DNA of 64,000 nucleotides from Asterella californica (Eukaryota > Streptophyta > Marchantiopsida > Marchantiales > Aytoniaceae), in NCBI GenBank assembly GCA_036924285.1, contig JAYKYS010000018.1, positions 1,054,001-1,118,000 on the forward strand, in the 5' to 3' direction. The notes below the pieces were generated by a model, which was not told where the DNA came from, searched no databases, and saw only the letters and a program-made list of their open reading frames with translations. A program made the translations under genes and the position numbers. Positions 24,005-37,642 of the stretch are shown piece by piece (the first letter of the stretch is position 1; every line of letters starts with the position of its first letter).

Positions 24005-27000
24005 GATGAGACATTCTTCATCCAACTCGATAACTCAGCAAAAGACAACAAGAATTAGATGATGATGATATTCTTCAGTAAGTTAGTGACTCGTGGTGTG
24101 TTCAAGACCATCTTCATGTCTTTCTTGATAATATGTCATATTCATGAATACGTGGGTGCTTTCTTCTTAGTGTACATAGAAACTTGTCACACAAATATAT
24201 CTCATTGTTATCTCAATTTATGGCTGAGGTTTTTGATGTTGGAACGAAGAAAGCAATGTTGTGTTTCATCCAAGAAGTGGTTGATTACAAAGCACATGTC
24301 CAAGATCATGTGGAGAAAAGCACATGATAATCTGTCCCTGTTGTTTTCAAGTTCCCATGCGAGATAATATTTTGATCTACCAATTCCAAAGTGTATATGG
24401 TGTCCCATGGCTCCCAGCATACGGGCATTCTATTTGATAGAGAGTAGATCCCAAATCAAAGATTGATTTTTCAGTGACACAACCTCCTTCTCGCCAACCT
24501 GATTCTAAGGGGATGGCTTCTAGTCATTCCAAAGCCGTTGAGATTACAAGTTACATCAAGAGTTACACAAAATAATTGAGACACATTCAAAGTATGAGCG
24601 ACAATGATGACCAATCCTATCAAGTTGATAATCTCTTGATTGCTTACTGAAAGAAGATATGTGCATCATTTGAGAATGGTTGGGATACAAATGAAGGATT
24701 ATCATTGAAGAACTGATTTTGACCTTCAACAAATCATGGAAGCGTCATCGGAATTGTTGAACGTCAAGAAGTGAAAGAAGAGATTGTTGAGAGAGATGAA
24801 ATATTTGTTGGGAACAAGGGTGCGAGAGAATGCCAAAACTTTGTACCCCTTCTTGATATCAAGGAGGGTCTCATGGTGCTCATCCGTCCATCTTCAGATT
24901 TTCATGTACAAGATTGTTTATGGTTGGCTAAGGCTATCAACAAGTGTTGATTGCACGGACTGGTCACTGCACTTGAACAAAGTGTTAGAAGAATGATGGC
25001 GTCTTAAACATCATACCTTTAATGCAAATAATGTCCAGAGATATGAAAATTGCATGCATAGAAATTGTTACTGCGAGGAGGATCAAAGTTATCTTGATGA
25101 AGGAGATTGGATTGAAGCAAATGCTTTCGTACACTCATGGAAGTCAAGGAGTAAATCATCCAACAAAATGAAATTCAGGAGAGAGTTAGAGAAATAGCTC
25201 TTGCTACATTAGAGATAGCACTAGAAGATAATGTTAGGTAGATCTGTTCGTTATTGTCAAAGAGTTTATTAACTTCCATCTATATTTTAAGCTTTACGAT
25301 GAATCAGATTCATTTGTTTAAATAATTGTGATATTTTAACATAATTTTTATTTTTAGGTAATTGGATTGAAAAACGTTTGTCAAACTAGAAAGTTCCAAG
25401 TTGTCATTCCAAGTTGCTAAAGATTAAGTTTCTATTTGGATATATTATTACTTCAAGTTGTTGTACATTGATTAATATAGCACTTCATCTTGGGATAAAT
25501 TCAACGTTTCAGTCTTTATTTCATCTTGACTATAATATTTACGGTTGTTCATTGCTGAATTAAGAAATTTTATCATTAGTTATATTTTTATAATAGATAT
25601 TTTTATAGATATTATAATTATTAAGTTGAACTTTGTGCTCATTAGTTCAACTTGAATATTTAATGTTAAGTTAACATGTTAATGAGGTTGTTTGTTACCA
25701 ATTTTAGTTTAGTTTTAGTTCAAAACTGTTACAATAATTTGTATAGTAGCATTATTTCATTAAAATTGTTGCACACTAATCTGTTCTTTTAGTATTTGTT
25801 ACTTTTTACTCTAATTGTTTTGATGTAAGTATCAATGACATTTTCTTAACTGTGAAATATTATTGAAGTTTAAATCTCGAATTCTGAAATTTAGTATAAC
25901 TGAATTTCAAACATAGTTTTAGTTCATTATTCATTATGGAATATGCTCCAAATATAATAATTTGAAATTCCAAAATTTAATATAGAACTAAAGATTCTAC
26001 AATTCTCTTTTGTTGTCCAAATATTTCTTCTCAATAGTCCATTTTATATTTCTGAATAGTCCAGAGAAACTAACAGAGTCAAGTTTGAGTGAAAAGATAG
26101 ATGTTTTATAAGTTACCATCAACTACATTGTTTTATTTTGATTTCTTGAACTATTATAAACTCAAGAAATTTGATGATATTTTTTCACTATTCTATTCCG
26201 AATCGCCTTATCTCACAAATATGTATCCATGGTTATTTTTTCTATCAAGTTAGTCATTTTATTTATCATTAGTCATCATATATTAGTAATTATTTTTAGA
26301 TAATGGATAAGGTTTTATAGTACATAATTTTTATTTTCCCTATAGTGGTGTAAAGGTCTTGAGTAACATATATATCCAGAAAAAATATCCATAATATAAT
26401 CCATTGTTATATCCAGAAAAAATATCATAATCAACTTCACATTGTGAGCAAACATCCAATCTATTTAGAGTATATTCACTCGTAAAATGAAAATACATGG
26501 ATTATCCCAAAAAGTTCTCAACAAACTAGTTAATAAACATATCATAGATCAGGGAATTTGTAATGATAAATAAATAATTTTTGCTTTAAATCAAATTATT
26601 TCTTGTAAAATTAGATATAGAATATAGTTAATCAACCAAACATCACTAAGAGTTGCATATAGATCGCCAATCTCTCTTTTGTAAATGAAGCTAAATATAC
26701 TAGTACAACCTAAGTCTTTTTCAGTCCATTTATCTTGTTTTTCAAATAAAAAATTCAATTTCTAGGTTACATATAAGTAAGACCTAACCTCTCTTGTCTA
26801 GTGCTATCATGATGTCTTGGACCAATCCATCCAACGTTAACCACTAAAGAACAAAATGAGACCTATATTGTTGTCAAATTATCATTTGGCGTTATCTTTA
26901 TCTTACCATGTGATCTTAAGTTTTAAAAGCTCAGGTTCAGTTCTTGATAGGCTTACTTACTTTGATCTATTTAGTTTCAAATGGTCTATACAAATCTTTA

Positions 27001-30000
27001 AATATAAACTATCACACGATCACATAATGTGATCCCTCCCTCGCAAGATTAGCTTCAAAGATTAAAATAGAAATATTTGTATACAGCAAATATTTGAAGT
27101 TTATATTGAAGGGATTATAGATCAATAGTAAAAGTTTCTAAAAAGTGTTTTGTAGTTTATTTAAATGAATATTTGAATCTCAGTTATTTATTTAGTTAAA
27201 GCGATAGATATCAAATACATCTAGAGAATATTCCTGAATGTTAATGTGAGTTTGAAATAATACCATATAGTATTAATAATTTATATATATATTATATATT
27301 ATTTTTTATATAAGAATAACTCTCATTAAACTTCCAGTGAATAAAGTTATATCTTACATATACATATTGGGAAAAATAGAATTTGTGATCGAACTTGGAT
27401 GAGATGCATCTTCTTGTTCCATATAACTTCTACAACATTTGGCCTTGTATTGTTCATATGATACAACTACCTTGTTACCGAGAGCTAAGTGAGGGGGCAG
27501 GGAGTTAGACACAGGAGCGATCATACAGTGCGCAGGAAGGGTCATAGCGTCGCACTCGGGTTAAGATTTACAAAGTGACACTTTCACGAAGGAAATGACA
27601 CACAATTCTCAGAGATTGTGGTTTCCTTATACGTGAAGTTTGAAAACAACATCATGCGCTTGGCACTCTCAGATTTAGTCTCTTCACTTGTCCGGTTGTT
27701 TCAGATCGTGAATACTCATCTCCAATTTTACGGAACTCAGTGATTTTATCCCTAATAGCTGCTCTACGCAATACTGCATTGTAATCCTTCTCTACTCAGT
27801 TAGAAAGGGGATCACCCTCTACGCACAAGGTCAGACCGAGATGCATAGGCATTCGCACAGTGAAAATGACAACACCTGAGAGCATCTCAGCAGACAACAT
27901 CAACCTTACATCGGTACTGTAAAGAGAGTTTTCCTTGGAGAGGGAAGACCTCATGTCTATGATAAACTAAAAACAAATTATTGCTAGTATTCATAGCTTC
28001 AAATACAGTCATTTGTAGCTACCAAAGTCAATCAGACACTCAACTATATGCAAATAGGCCTTCGAAGACTCAGAAATCTTTATTCACTTCTCAATTTTAC
28101 AATCAATGTCTTTAGTGATTACACTCTTCTCCTCTCTCTCCTCCGCATGCCGACTCTTGATATCTGCTCAATGTGCATCGAGCTCTGATCCATACGTCGA
28201 TTTATCTAAAAAACAACCCTTTGCTAAGTTACCCCCTAGCTAAGCTGAAGTCCTTATATCCTTATACGAACATTTATTTATCAAGCAACCCTCCAACTAA
28301 GTAGACCCTTTGCTCAATAAAAATTTCCCAACCCTCAATGCCATCTTGATGCAACCCATATTATGAACTAAGTCATGATTTTACAGCCAAAGTCACAACA
28401 ACAAACCACCCCACAAGATTAACAACCCTCCCATAGCTGAATTAGGTATCTCCTAACCCATAATCTCAATTGCATGCGGAGGCTTAGGCTAAGAAACCAA
28501 CGTTTAAGGAAGATATCGATCCTATGCCCCTAGAGGTGTAGGACGTATTTACACACCCAACATAGACTTCCATCCGGGAGGTCAACATGTTGAGATAGGA
28601 AAAAGAAGCAAGAGGATTTGATTCGAAGACCTTGTCTTTCTAGGTGACTGCCTCCTCAACTGAGGTGGCTTCTGCTTCCATACACGAAGTTTGGAAAATC
28701 AATTTCAAGTTTTTGGAGTTTAGACTTGGAAAAAACAATTGAACTCTAGGTGGAATATTGAAAAAGAAGTTTTAAACTTTTAGAAATAGAGAATTAAACT
28801 TTTCCGAGTAATAATTGGACTTTTGGACTTTACTATGGAAATTTTGAGTGGCAGTTTTGGACTTTTGATATTTAACTTTAGACTTTCAATTTTTTTAGAT
28901 TTAGATTTTAAACTTTTGGACCAGAAATAGATTTTTTGTGTATTATAATATTTTGAATAATTTATAATTCATGAATATTATCCAGTATTTAAACTTCAAA
29001 TTTCAATCTTTTATAAATACATCATCTTATAATTATATCATCATAAATTATTACAATATCTTATAATATATTGATACAAAAGATAATGATATTTGGACTT
29101 TTATCATTTAACTTTAGACTTTTAGATTTTAGATTTTAGACTTTTGGATCAGAAATAGATATGTGTATTATAATATTTTAAATAATTTATGGTTCATACA
29201 GTATGATCTAATATTTAAACTTTAAAATTTAATTTATTACTAAACTTAATACCTCATTTTACAATTATATCATCTTGAAGTATTAAGATACATTACAATA
29301 TATTGATTAAATAGACATAGTGACATATCATCATACTAATATAAACATGATTTTATATATCACTATATTAATTTGACATAACAAAATTCAAAATTCATGT
29401 GACTATAAATGATAATGTTAAGTTTGAATATGTATCTTCCAATATTCAAACTTTGAATTATAATTGCTTAGAAATACAACATTGAAAATATTATAATGGA
29501 AATCATTTGATAAATTTATAAGGACATTATATTAATTAAATTATCTTAGTGATGTTTAACCATCATCATAATAATATAATTAATAAACTTGAGTTTTTAT
29601 ATCATTATAGTGATTAAATATTGTTTTGAAAAACAAAATTCATATTTCATGTATAAATCCAAAGTTCTTTAAAGAATATATATAGTATCTAAAGATGTAA
29701 CTTGAGAAGAAACTTATCATTTAAAGTATTTCCTTCCAAACAAAATAGGAATACATGTTATAATAATTTTTAAATGTTTACATAGTTTTAGAAAACAATA
29801 ACAATATCATAAAATAATGAATCATTAAACTTGAGAAAATACTATCATAGTACCAAAAAAATGTTCTTCATAATTTGGCAAAGACTACAATATGATATAT
29901 CAAGTAGCCCTATTCTCCTATTTTTGATATCCGTGCCAAAACTTGTAAAGCTCACTCTTTAACACTATACATAATCTTCATTTTTGAAGATTTTGATCTA

Positions 30001-30060
30001 GATTTCCATGAAACACACAAGCGTTTGCCTCTACCCAGTTATCCTGATGAACTTCAGAAT
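24005..30060. other. Gene-poor AT-rich desert of about 6 kb
   Basis: No open frame in this stretch has a recognisable domain; the longest is 102 codons (24059-24367). The stretch 28720-29220 is rich in repeats of TTTAGACTTTTGGA-like phrases, and 27270-27310 is TA-rich. Two short GC-richer islands (27480-27900 and 28440-28680) hold no gene I can support. It is probably decayed mobile DNA. Confidence 0.5.
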
Positions 30061-30064
30061 AAGT

Positions 30065-31311
30065 AGGATCACGTTGTCTTGTCGTCGGCTCTTACCTGAA
30101 AATCTAAATTGCATTATCGCTCCAAAGACGTTCATAGGATTAAAAATGGACTTTTACACAACTTTCAGATCTTCACTTTCATGGCACCAAATGATAGAGC
30201 TCGTTGTTAGTTTTCCATGAGCACTTTATTTCTTTAAATTGATGTTTAATGACAAAGCTATGAGGTTTGGAAGATGAGAAAATCAAGTTAGGTCTTAGCT
30301 TATAGATGTTGACTGGGTATTTGCGGTTCGTGGCGTTATACTAAGGGTGTAAGGGGGCTGCTTGGTCATTAGCTAGGAAAACCTCACTTACTGTGAATTG
30401 ACGTAAGAGAGCAGCTTAAGAACTAGCTTGTATCTGCGACTTGTCAACGGATGTTTCAGAGAATTATGAGGTCTATTGCATGCGCACAAAGTGTAATCGA
30501 GTTCAGATCTGTGCAAGCTACATGTTGGTTAAGACGGTTCGTGAAGAGACGAATTGAGGTGTGTTTTGGAGGAAATTGAGACATAAAGAAGAGGATTTGG
30601 AGTGCTTCAGTGACCTACGAAGGAGAGTTGGACTGTTCGGATCGTTGCGGAGTCCAAACCTTTTGTCTTTGGATCCATCGGGATCAAAACATCTAGTTCT
30701 TCAAGAAATTGGAGGTGATAGAAAGTTTCAACTAAAGATTTGGGAGATGTGAGGGAAATTGACTCGTAGGGAGAGGCTTACATCAGATTTTTGTTTGCAT
30801 GCGACCTGAAGTTAGGTTGTTCTTCGCGATCGATGAGCCAAGATCTTAGTTCTTGGTGTCTACGCGATCAAGGAGTCCTATCTACACATAGAAAAAGATC
30901 ATATATATATCATACTGTTGTGTTGTGCGTGGTGAGTGAAGTTGAGCCGTAGAGGAATGATTTACGTAAGTTTTTCACTTCTTGTGACTAAATTTCTTGC
31001 GTGATTTTGTGAGCTCCAAACGGCTTATTTGAAGTCTCGTTGGATTCAAGGTAGTAAATTCTATCTATCAAAGAAGACAGATCTCAGATCAGGTGGTCTG
31101 TTTTGCAGGTGTACGTGGTTTTAAGTCACAAGGAGGAGTTTTTAGAAGTCACTTGCGATAAAAAATGAGAGATATCTTGACTATCGAGAGTTGGATTTGA
31201 GTGTCAACGGAGTCAAGATGGAATACCATATCAATATATGAAGAGCGTTTGGCGAAAAAAAAAGTTCTCATATATGTCTTCTTTGGTTTTCTTCGCTATG
31301 AGAATCAAAAA
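30065..31311 (+). repeat. LTR-like 2-kb family, copy 3, 3'-truncated
   Basis: This matches 3019 to about 4585 of copy 1 in order, beginning at TTGTCTTGTCG, with a single internal unit instead of three. It breaks off at about 31300, in a segment equivalent to TTTCGCTACGG of copy 1, directly before the LTR that starts at 31312. It was probably cut by insertion of that LTR element, with the rest later lost. Confidence 0.65.
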
Positions 31312-32201
31312 TGTAAACCCTCAGCTGTCTTATCGATCAACTACCCCTCAATCTCTCAACCTCCACTATAGTCATCGATCAACTTGTAACATGTGGGGCT
31401 TGTCTCTCACTCAGAGGTCACATCTGATGACTTTGATAGAAGCACACCATTAATTTGAAGAGAAAAATGCTAAGTTTTTCTCTTCAATCCTTTACACAAC
31501 CATAAACTCATAAACTAAAATTCTCCATTCTAATCACGTCTCTCAAGTTCTCACATTCTAAAATCTCACACTTTCTCTATATTGCTCAAATGTCATTACG
31601 ACAATGTGAAAACAAGGATGAGGAGCTCTTCTCTAATACTCTATTATACATTCTAGGTTTATTTTGGTACCCTTGGTAACTCAGCTGTAACTTTTTTTAT
31701 CAGGTTTTACTAAGATATTACTTAAGATAAAAGTATTAATCACATGGGCTTCTTCTCTTTTCACATGGGTTTATTCTTTCAAAGTCAACAACTTCAAGAA
31801 GGATTTTGAAATATTTTGAAGGAATCTTGAATTTCCACCCTCTCTACACTAGGGCTCACTAAAAAAGAGACATGTAGGATCTTTTCTTGTTTTTAATGCT
31901 CCCAAAGTTCATAACTTTAGGCCCACCACTCACATCGAGTCAAAAAAGAGATAAGGGATACTTTCCACATCCTTTCTATCTTTTAGACAAGATGACAATA
32001 TAGTAGTACTCACTCTTTAAGAAATATTTAAATTCTGTCCCAAAATACAGTTAAATTTAACCGTAACTAACTTTAGCTAGTCATGACTAACTTGATATCT
32101 CCTTAAAGTACTTGGGCAGCAAATAAACATTCTCCACACTTAGTTATAACTAAACACTTTACTAATAGATAAACTTCCTATGTGTAACATAGGTCGTTAC
32201 A
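31312..32201 (-). repeat. LTR, 890 bp
   Basis: It runs from TGTAAACCCTC to GGTCGTTACA on the plus strand, with inverted TGTAA/TTACA tips. It matches 36740-37642 and 1-838 over its length. Read on the minus strand it carries a TATAAATAG-type box at about 31640-31655, so the element direction is taken as minus. With the copy at 36740 it forms a direct LTR pair 4.5 kb apart. Confidence 0.8.
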
Positions 32202-32921
32202 GTTCATCTCACGAGAAGATTGGATGTAACTATAAGAAAAGTTTGTGATGTCATCATTGACATCATCCAAGACGAGCGACATGCTGAGAGTGAAGGAGAG
32301 TGCACATACGTTCTCGCGGCTACGGATATAAGATGATAGATAGGAATGGCTTAAAGAGGAAAAATCATTGCTGAAGGTGATAAGGGTTGGGAGGATGTTT
32401 GAGACAGATACCACTGTACATCGAGATAATAATAGTTGCGGTTGAAGATTTTGGTTGTAGAAATATGGATGTTTTCAAAAAGCAGAAATGAGTGATGACA
32501 TGTATTGGTTTGAGATTGAGGATTACAATCAAGATGCATGGTGATGATTGGGATGACGGATGATGTCTACTATGACAGTAGGGCCACAAACCTCGACGGT
32601 GAGGTTCAACTGGGTGAATGAGAAGCGTTTCTAGAGTATGAGGGTTTAGTCTTTCTATGTCTAGAATGCATATTGAAAGATGTGTAGATTTAGAGGGAGT
32701 GATTCAAGACAAGTGAATGGATGGAGGCTGAAGAAGAGGAAACAAAACATGGATCTGGAGAAAAAGAGGACAAGGTTACAACTTGACCATCATGTTGCAA
32801 ACTTGAGGATAAGGTTGACTAAGATGGGAGGAAGGATGACAAGACGGTGTGAGTGCTGATCCACTCTTTGGTTAGTATCTCTGATGTCTACAAGAGGATG
32901 CACATGTTTAGAGGGGGTGGA
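32202..32921. other. Region between LTR and LTR-like fragment, no gene
   Basis: No domain is seen on either strand. The plus strand is purine-rich (GATGAGG, GGATGG runs), as in degraded LTR-element internal DNA. A short hairpin, GATGTCA TCAT TGACATC, lies at 32248-32265. Confidence 0.4.
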
Positions 32922-33399
32922 TGTTGTGTCGTGGACCGGTTCAAACTTCTACCTGAAAATTCAAATTCGATGCTTTGCATATCGCTCTAAAGATATTCAT
33001 ATGACTAAACTTTTACACAACTTCCGAATCTTCACTTTCATTGCACCAAATGATAGAGCTCGTTATTAGCTTCCCATGGGCACTTCATTTATTTTAAATA
33101 GACGCTTAATGACAAAACTACGAGGTTTGAAAGATGAGAAAATCAAGCTAGACTCTAGCTTATCGATGTTGACTGGGTATTTGTGCTTCATGGTGCTATA
33201 CAAAGGGTGCAAAGGGGCTGCTTGGTCATTATCTAGGAAAACTTCATGTATTGTGAATTGACGTAAGGGGTAGCTTAAGGGGCTATCTTGTATCTACGAC
33301 CTGTCTACAAATATTTCAGAGGATTAGGAGGTCCAATGCATGCGCACAAGATGTCATTGAGTTTAGATCTGTGCAGATACGCACTGGTTAAGACGGTTC
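32922..33399 (+). repeat. LTR-like 2-kb family, copy 4, 5' fragment
   Basis: It begins TGTTGTGTCGTGGACCGG and follows copies 1 and 3 for about 480 bp with one internal unit. It stops at TTAAGACGGTTC, which copy 1 continues with GTGAAGAGGC. Exactly at the break a reverse-oriented LTR tip begins (33400), so an LTR-derived insertion truncated it. Confidence 0.65.
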
Positions 33400-33446
33400 T
33401 GTAACGACCTATGTTACACATAGAAAGTTTGTCCATTAGTAAGGTG
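33400..33446 (+). repeat. 47-bp LTR tip, inverted relative to the full LTRs
   Basis: TGTAACGACCTATGTTACAC and the next 27 bases are the reverse complement of the end of the 37642 LTR (the last 47 bp, with a few differences). Similarity stops abruptly after AAGGTG. It gives the gag-protease remnant an LTR start in the plus direction, while the LTR at its far end points the other way. It marks a deletion or rearrangement breakpoint. Confidence 0.7.
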
Positions 33447-33567
33447 CTTGGAGAGATCTCTTATCGACTAAGAGATATATGTTTCGGCATACAAGGAGGT
33501 CTTGAAGATACTTCATGGGAATCCAGTTCGAGTGTCGAGGTTGAAGAAGAGACGTTTGGAAGATTGA

Positions 33568-36500
33568 ATGGAGACGGAGAAACCAAAGTTAAGTATAGAG
33601 GAGTTACGTACACGCATCTATTGCAGTTGGGGTGCCCTTTTTGCTCTATATCAAGAAGCTTCTGCGAGCATTGGCGCAGATATGAAGAAGATTGAGTTGA
33701 AAGCATCATTCACTGTGGAGGCCACGAATGCTCCTGACGAAGTAGAGTGTGATCCTTACAAGAGTGACTTTAAGATGTCTGCTAGGATTAGTACAAACGA
33801 TGGTCATGATGATATTATCTTAGACTTTTAAATTGGATTTTATTTTGTGTATAGCATGTATAATACACGATTTTCAGTATAAAGCTCGAAAGAGTAAGAA
33901 AGTGATGTAGAATTATTTTCCTCAATGATATTTTGTCCACTTAATGATTGAGAAGGTGCAACATGAGTGAAAGTTCAAAAGATTGGAAAGTTAGATTTAG
34001 AAACTTTCCTCAAGGTTTAGATGTCATAGTAAGTGTCGGAGGGAGCTCGAAAGAGATTATCGTTGAGTTTGAAAACACTAGTACAAAATCCTCAAGTAGA
34101 ATCTCCGAGGAGAAGAGTAGAAACCGACTTGTGGTGTTATTTTTGTAGAGGGTTGGGACATGAAGTAGTGAATTGTCCAACTAGAATCAAAACCGAGAGA
34201 GCCAAAGAGAAGCGGGAGTTTACTGATTTAAGTCTTCGAGTGGGTCCATCATCACCACCGCCGATTCATCTTCTAGCAGAAGATCCTTGTCCAAGTTGTT
34301 GAGTGAGTGATCTATCAAGAGGATACAAGTGCGTCGATGTGACCACCCTACTTATGTCAGTAGTCGAGAAGTTGGACCAAACTCAAAGAGCTGAGACGGA
34401 GAAGTTGTCAACTTCAAAAGAGGACTCGGCTGAGTTGTGATGGAGATTGTCATTCGGATGGTGGAGAAGGCGATGATGCGACTCAAGCTCATGATTACCT
34501 TGGGAGAAGAAATGACACAAGAGGTGTTGTTACAACCATTTCCTTTCATTTTATCTATGGTAGATTATTCTCGAATGGAATTGATGATGTTCGTACTCTT
34601 TTAGCGAGTAGTTATTGCACGAAAATTAGAAGGGTAGAAAGAGTAGTTACAAGATGAGGAAGTTACCAATGTTTCATGGGAAGGACAATGAAGATATAGA
34701 ACCATTTGTACGAGATTTCAAAAGGGGTTGCATCAGAAACAACGTGAGAAAGAAAGAAGAATGGGTGTTGTTACTGCCAGAGTTTTTAGAAGATTTTGCT
34801 CTTACGTGGTATGAAGACCAAGTGAAGAACAAGACACCTGGTGCAGTTGAAGACACATGAGAGACGTTGAGTAACGCACTCATCAAAGAGTTTCTTCCAG
34901 AAGAGAGTTATGAGAAGCTCATGGTGGAGCTTATTCGTTTGAAGCAACGGGATGAAGAGAAAGTTCGACAGTATGCCGAAAGGATGGATAAGTTGGAGCA
35001 ACGGTTTCGGACGGTCTTACGGAAGAGTGGAGACAACGTGAAGCTAACGATGGCGGAGATTTGAGTAGTGTTGACCAAGAATTTGGTGGGAGGGTTGAGG
35101 CCTTCAATTCGAACCCAAGTGAGGTACAAGAAGCTAGCAACCAAAGCGGAGGTCATCAAGATCACGACAAATATGGAAGAGAGTTTGGATGAGAGGGATA
35201 TCATCCAACCTCATCATGCCGCTTTGGTGTCGACTCCGACTCTTGGTGTAGCCACAACAATAGCATCTGCACCATCACAATTGGTGATTGCTTCAACGTC
35301 AGCTCCTACTCCAACGGTGGTGCCAAGACCGTTTTGTCCCTACAACGATATCTACTACCATCTCTGATTTTCATGCCGAGTTGAAGAGCATCATCAACAC
35401 TCTTGCGGATCTCAAGATAAATGTGGTGCAGTTACGAGAATGGAGGAACAAAGATGGAGGAGGAGGTCAAAGAGGTTACGACAACAATCCTAACCGAGGA
35501 AATCAAGATAACTTTAGAGACAACTAAGGTAACTTGGAGGAATCACTTGTTGGATGTGTGGAGGTTCTCATTTCCAGCGAAACTGTCTTAACAACGGAGC
35601 AAGAGGTGCCGAAGCTGTCAGAATGAATGTGGGTGGAAGAAATCCATCATAAGGACGAGACAAGGGAGTCGTTACTATCGATGTAGTGCGAGATCTCATC
35701 TACGAGAAAGGAGAGAGTTCAAACTCTTCTCATGCACCGGTGGAGCTTTTAGCTCAAGAAAGAAAAAGAACTCGATTTTTTGATGAACTGGTTTTCATGG
35801 AGGAGTCAGCAAGTAGAAGTACTCACTCGAGTAATATTTTGAGTACATCAAGAGAACCAAGAAGAAAGTTAGGGATGGCAGATTTCACTATTTCGTCTTC
35901 CCAAGCGAGATATGATGTGGTTGAAGATGTGGGTGCTCAGAAAGTCAACATCACTATGGGCACTTAATCTCAGTTTACGAAGGGAACTCACAGGAGGATT
36001 GAGTTCTAAGAGAAGCAAAAAGAAGAAACCCAAGAGTAAGACATCGAAATCTAAGAGTTGGTGTGGTGGATGTGCATGCTTCAGAGGTATGCACTAGGGC
36101 TTCAAAGATTGAAGTCCGATTGAAGTCAATGGTCACTACGTCTTTGACGTATTGGTGGATGGAGAGTCGGCTGTAAATGCCATATCGGAGAGGTTGATGA
36201 AAAAGTTGGAGATGGAACCAACTCGTACGGCTAGCATTGTCGTGGGGATGGTTAACAAGCAACGAGTAAGACCTCTTGGTGTGTTAGAGAAGGTGGTAGT
36301 GTTTGTGATGAGAGTTCAAACATTGATGTCTTTTCAAGTATTAAAGGACTCTAGTTATGATTTGCTCCTAGGTAAGCTTTGGTTGAGAGCTGTCCGCACC
36401 ACAGATAGGTGACACAAAGGATATTTACGGATTGGGCCTAGAGATCATAGAGTGATAGTACCTCTCTCGGGTGTTGGAATTGTGACTTTTGATCCAAATA

Positions 36501-36590
36501 GACCCATCGATGACTATTGAGAATCTGATATGGAGGATGATCAAAGTGTCCTCAAATGCGTCATAGATCACTACGAGATACACGAAAGGT
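33568..36590 (+). pseudogene. Ty3/gypsy-like gag-protease remnant
   Basis: Several plus-strand blocks spell out gag and protease. A CCHC knuckle (CYFCRGLGHEVVNC) lies at about 34130-34175. The retrotransposon gag domain (LPMFHGKDNEDIEPFVRDFKR, then LTWYEDQ and VRQYAERMDKLEQRF) is at 34660-35064. A second CCHC knuckle (CWMCGGSHFQRNC) is at about 35552-35590. A retropepsin-like domain (LVDGESAVNAISERLMKKL, then DLLLGKLWL) is at 36150-36412; the active-site D(T/S)G is changed to DGES. Many stops break the frame. No RT, RNase H or integrase follows before the 36740 LTR, so it was non-autonomous or is internally deleted. Confidence 0.75.
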
Positions 36591-36718
36591 TCTAGCGTTG
36601 CTAACATCGCGTTAGCTCTCTCTCCTCCAACGTTCTCTCCATGTGCTCTCTCATGATCTCTTTTTGTCGAATGTAGAATTGAACTCTAAACATCTTTCAA
36701 CTAATCTCTTCAAGTGAA

Positions 36719-36736
36719 GTCTCGGCAGTGGAACCA
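36719..36736 (-). other. Primer-binding-site-like sequence next to an LTR
   Basis: On the minus strand, three bases after the LTR tip, lies TGGTTCCACTGCCGAGAC, beginning with TGG as retroelement primer-binding sites do (complement of a tRNA 3' CCA end). Which tRNA it would match is not determined. It supports the minus direction for the LTR pair and conflicts with the plus direction of gag. Confidence 0.45.
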
Positions 36737-36739
36737 AAA

Positions 36740-37642
36740 TGTAAATCCTCCGCGGTCCTATCGATCAACTACCCCCCAATCTCTCAACCTCCACGATAGT
36801 CATCGATGAATCTGCAACATGTCGTGCCTATCTCTCACTCAAGGGTCACCTCTGAGGCTTTGAGGGAAGCACACCATGAACTTGAAGAGAAAAATGCTAA
36901 GTTCAATCATTCACTCACCTATAAATTCATCAATTAAAAATTCTCCATAAACTCATCAAGTAAAGTCCTCCATTCTAACAAGGTTTCTCAAGTTCTCACA
37001 TGCTAAAATATCACACACTCTCTATATTACTCAAGTTGTCATTACGACGATGTGAAAACAAGAATGAGGAGCTCTTCTCTACTCCTCTATTTATACATTC
37101 TAGGTTTTGCTTTGATACACTCCGGTAACTCAGCCGTAACTATTTTTACCGAGTTTTACTAAGATATTACTTAAGATAAAAGTATTAATCACATGGGCTT
37201 CTTATCTTTTCACAAGGGTTTATTTCTTCAAAGTCAACAACTTCTAGAAAGATTTTAGAATATTTTCAAGGAATCTCTAATTTCCACCACACTAGGACTC
37301 ACTAAAAAAGAAACATGTGGAATCTCTTCTTGTTTTTAATGTCCACAAAGTCCACAACTTTAATCCCACCACTAATATGAACTCAAAAAGGAGATAAGGG
37401 ATACTTTCCACCTCCTTTCTATCTTTTAGACAAGATGACAAGATAGTAGTGCTCACTCTTTAGGAAATATCTGAATTCTGTCAAAAGTACAGCTAAGTTT
37501 AACCAGAACTAACTTTAGCTAGTCATGACTAACTTGATACTTCCTTAAAGTACTTGGGCAGCAAATAAACATTATCCACACTTAGTTATAACTAAACACC
37601 TTACTAATAGACAACTTCTTATGTGTAACATAGGTCGTTACA
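36740..37642 (-). repeat. LTR, 903 bp
   Basis: It runs from TGTAAATCCTC to GGTCGTTACA. It is a direct repeat of 31312-32201 and of 1-838. On the minus strand the TATA box (TGTATAAATAGAGGAG) lies at about 37082-37102, typical for an LTR promoter. The 5-bp flanks do not match each other (CAAAA and GATCA), so this copy is not a clean solo LTR. Confidence 0.8.

Noticed and set aside
31312..37642. One intact LTR retrotransposon from 31312 to 37642
   Set aside because: The LTRs agree in direction, but the gag-protease lies on the opposite strand, an extra inverted LTR tip and a foreign LTR-like fragment sit inside, and no RT is visible, so it is a composite.
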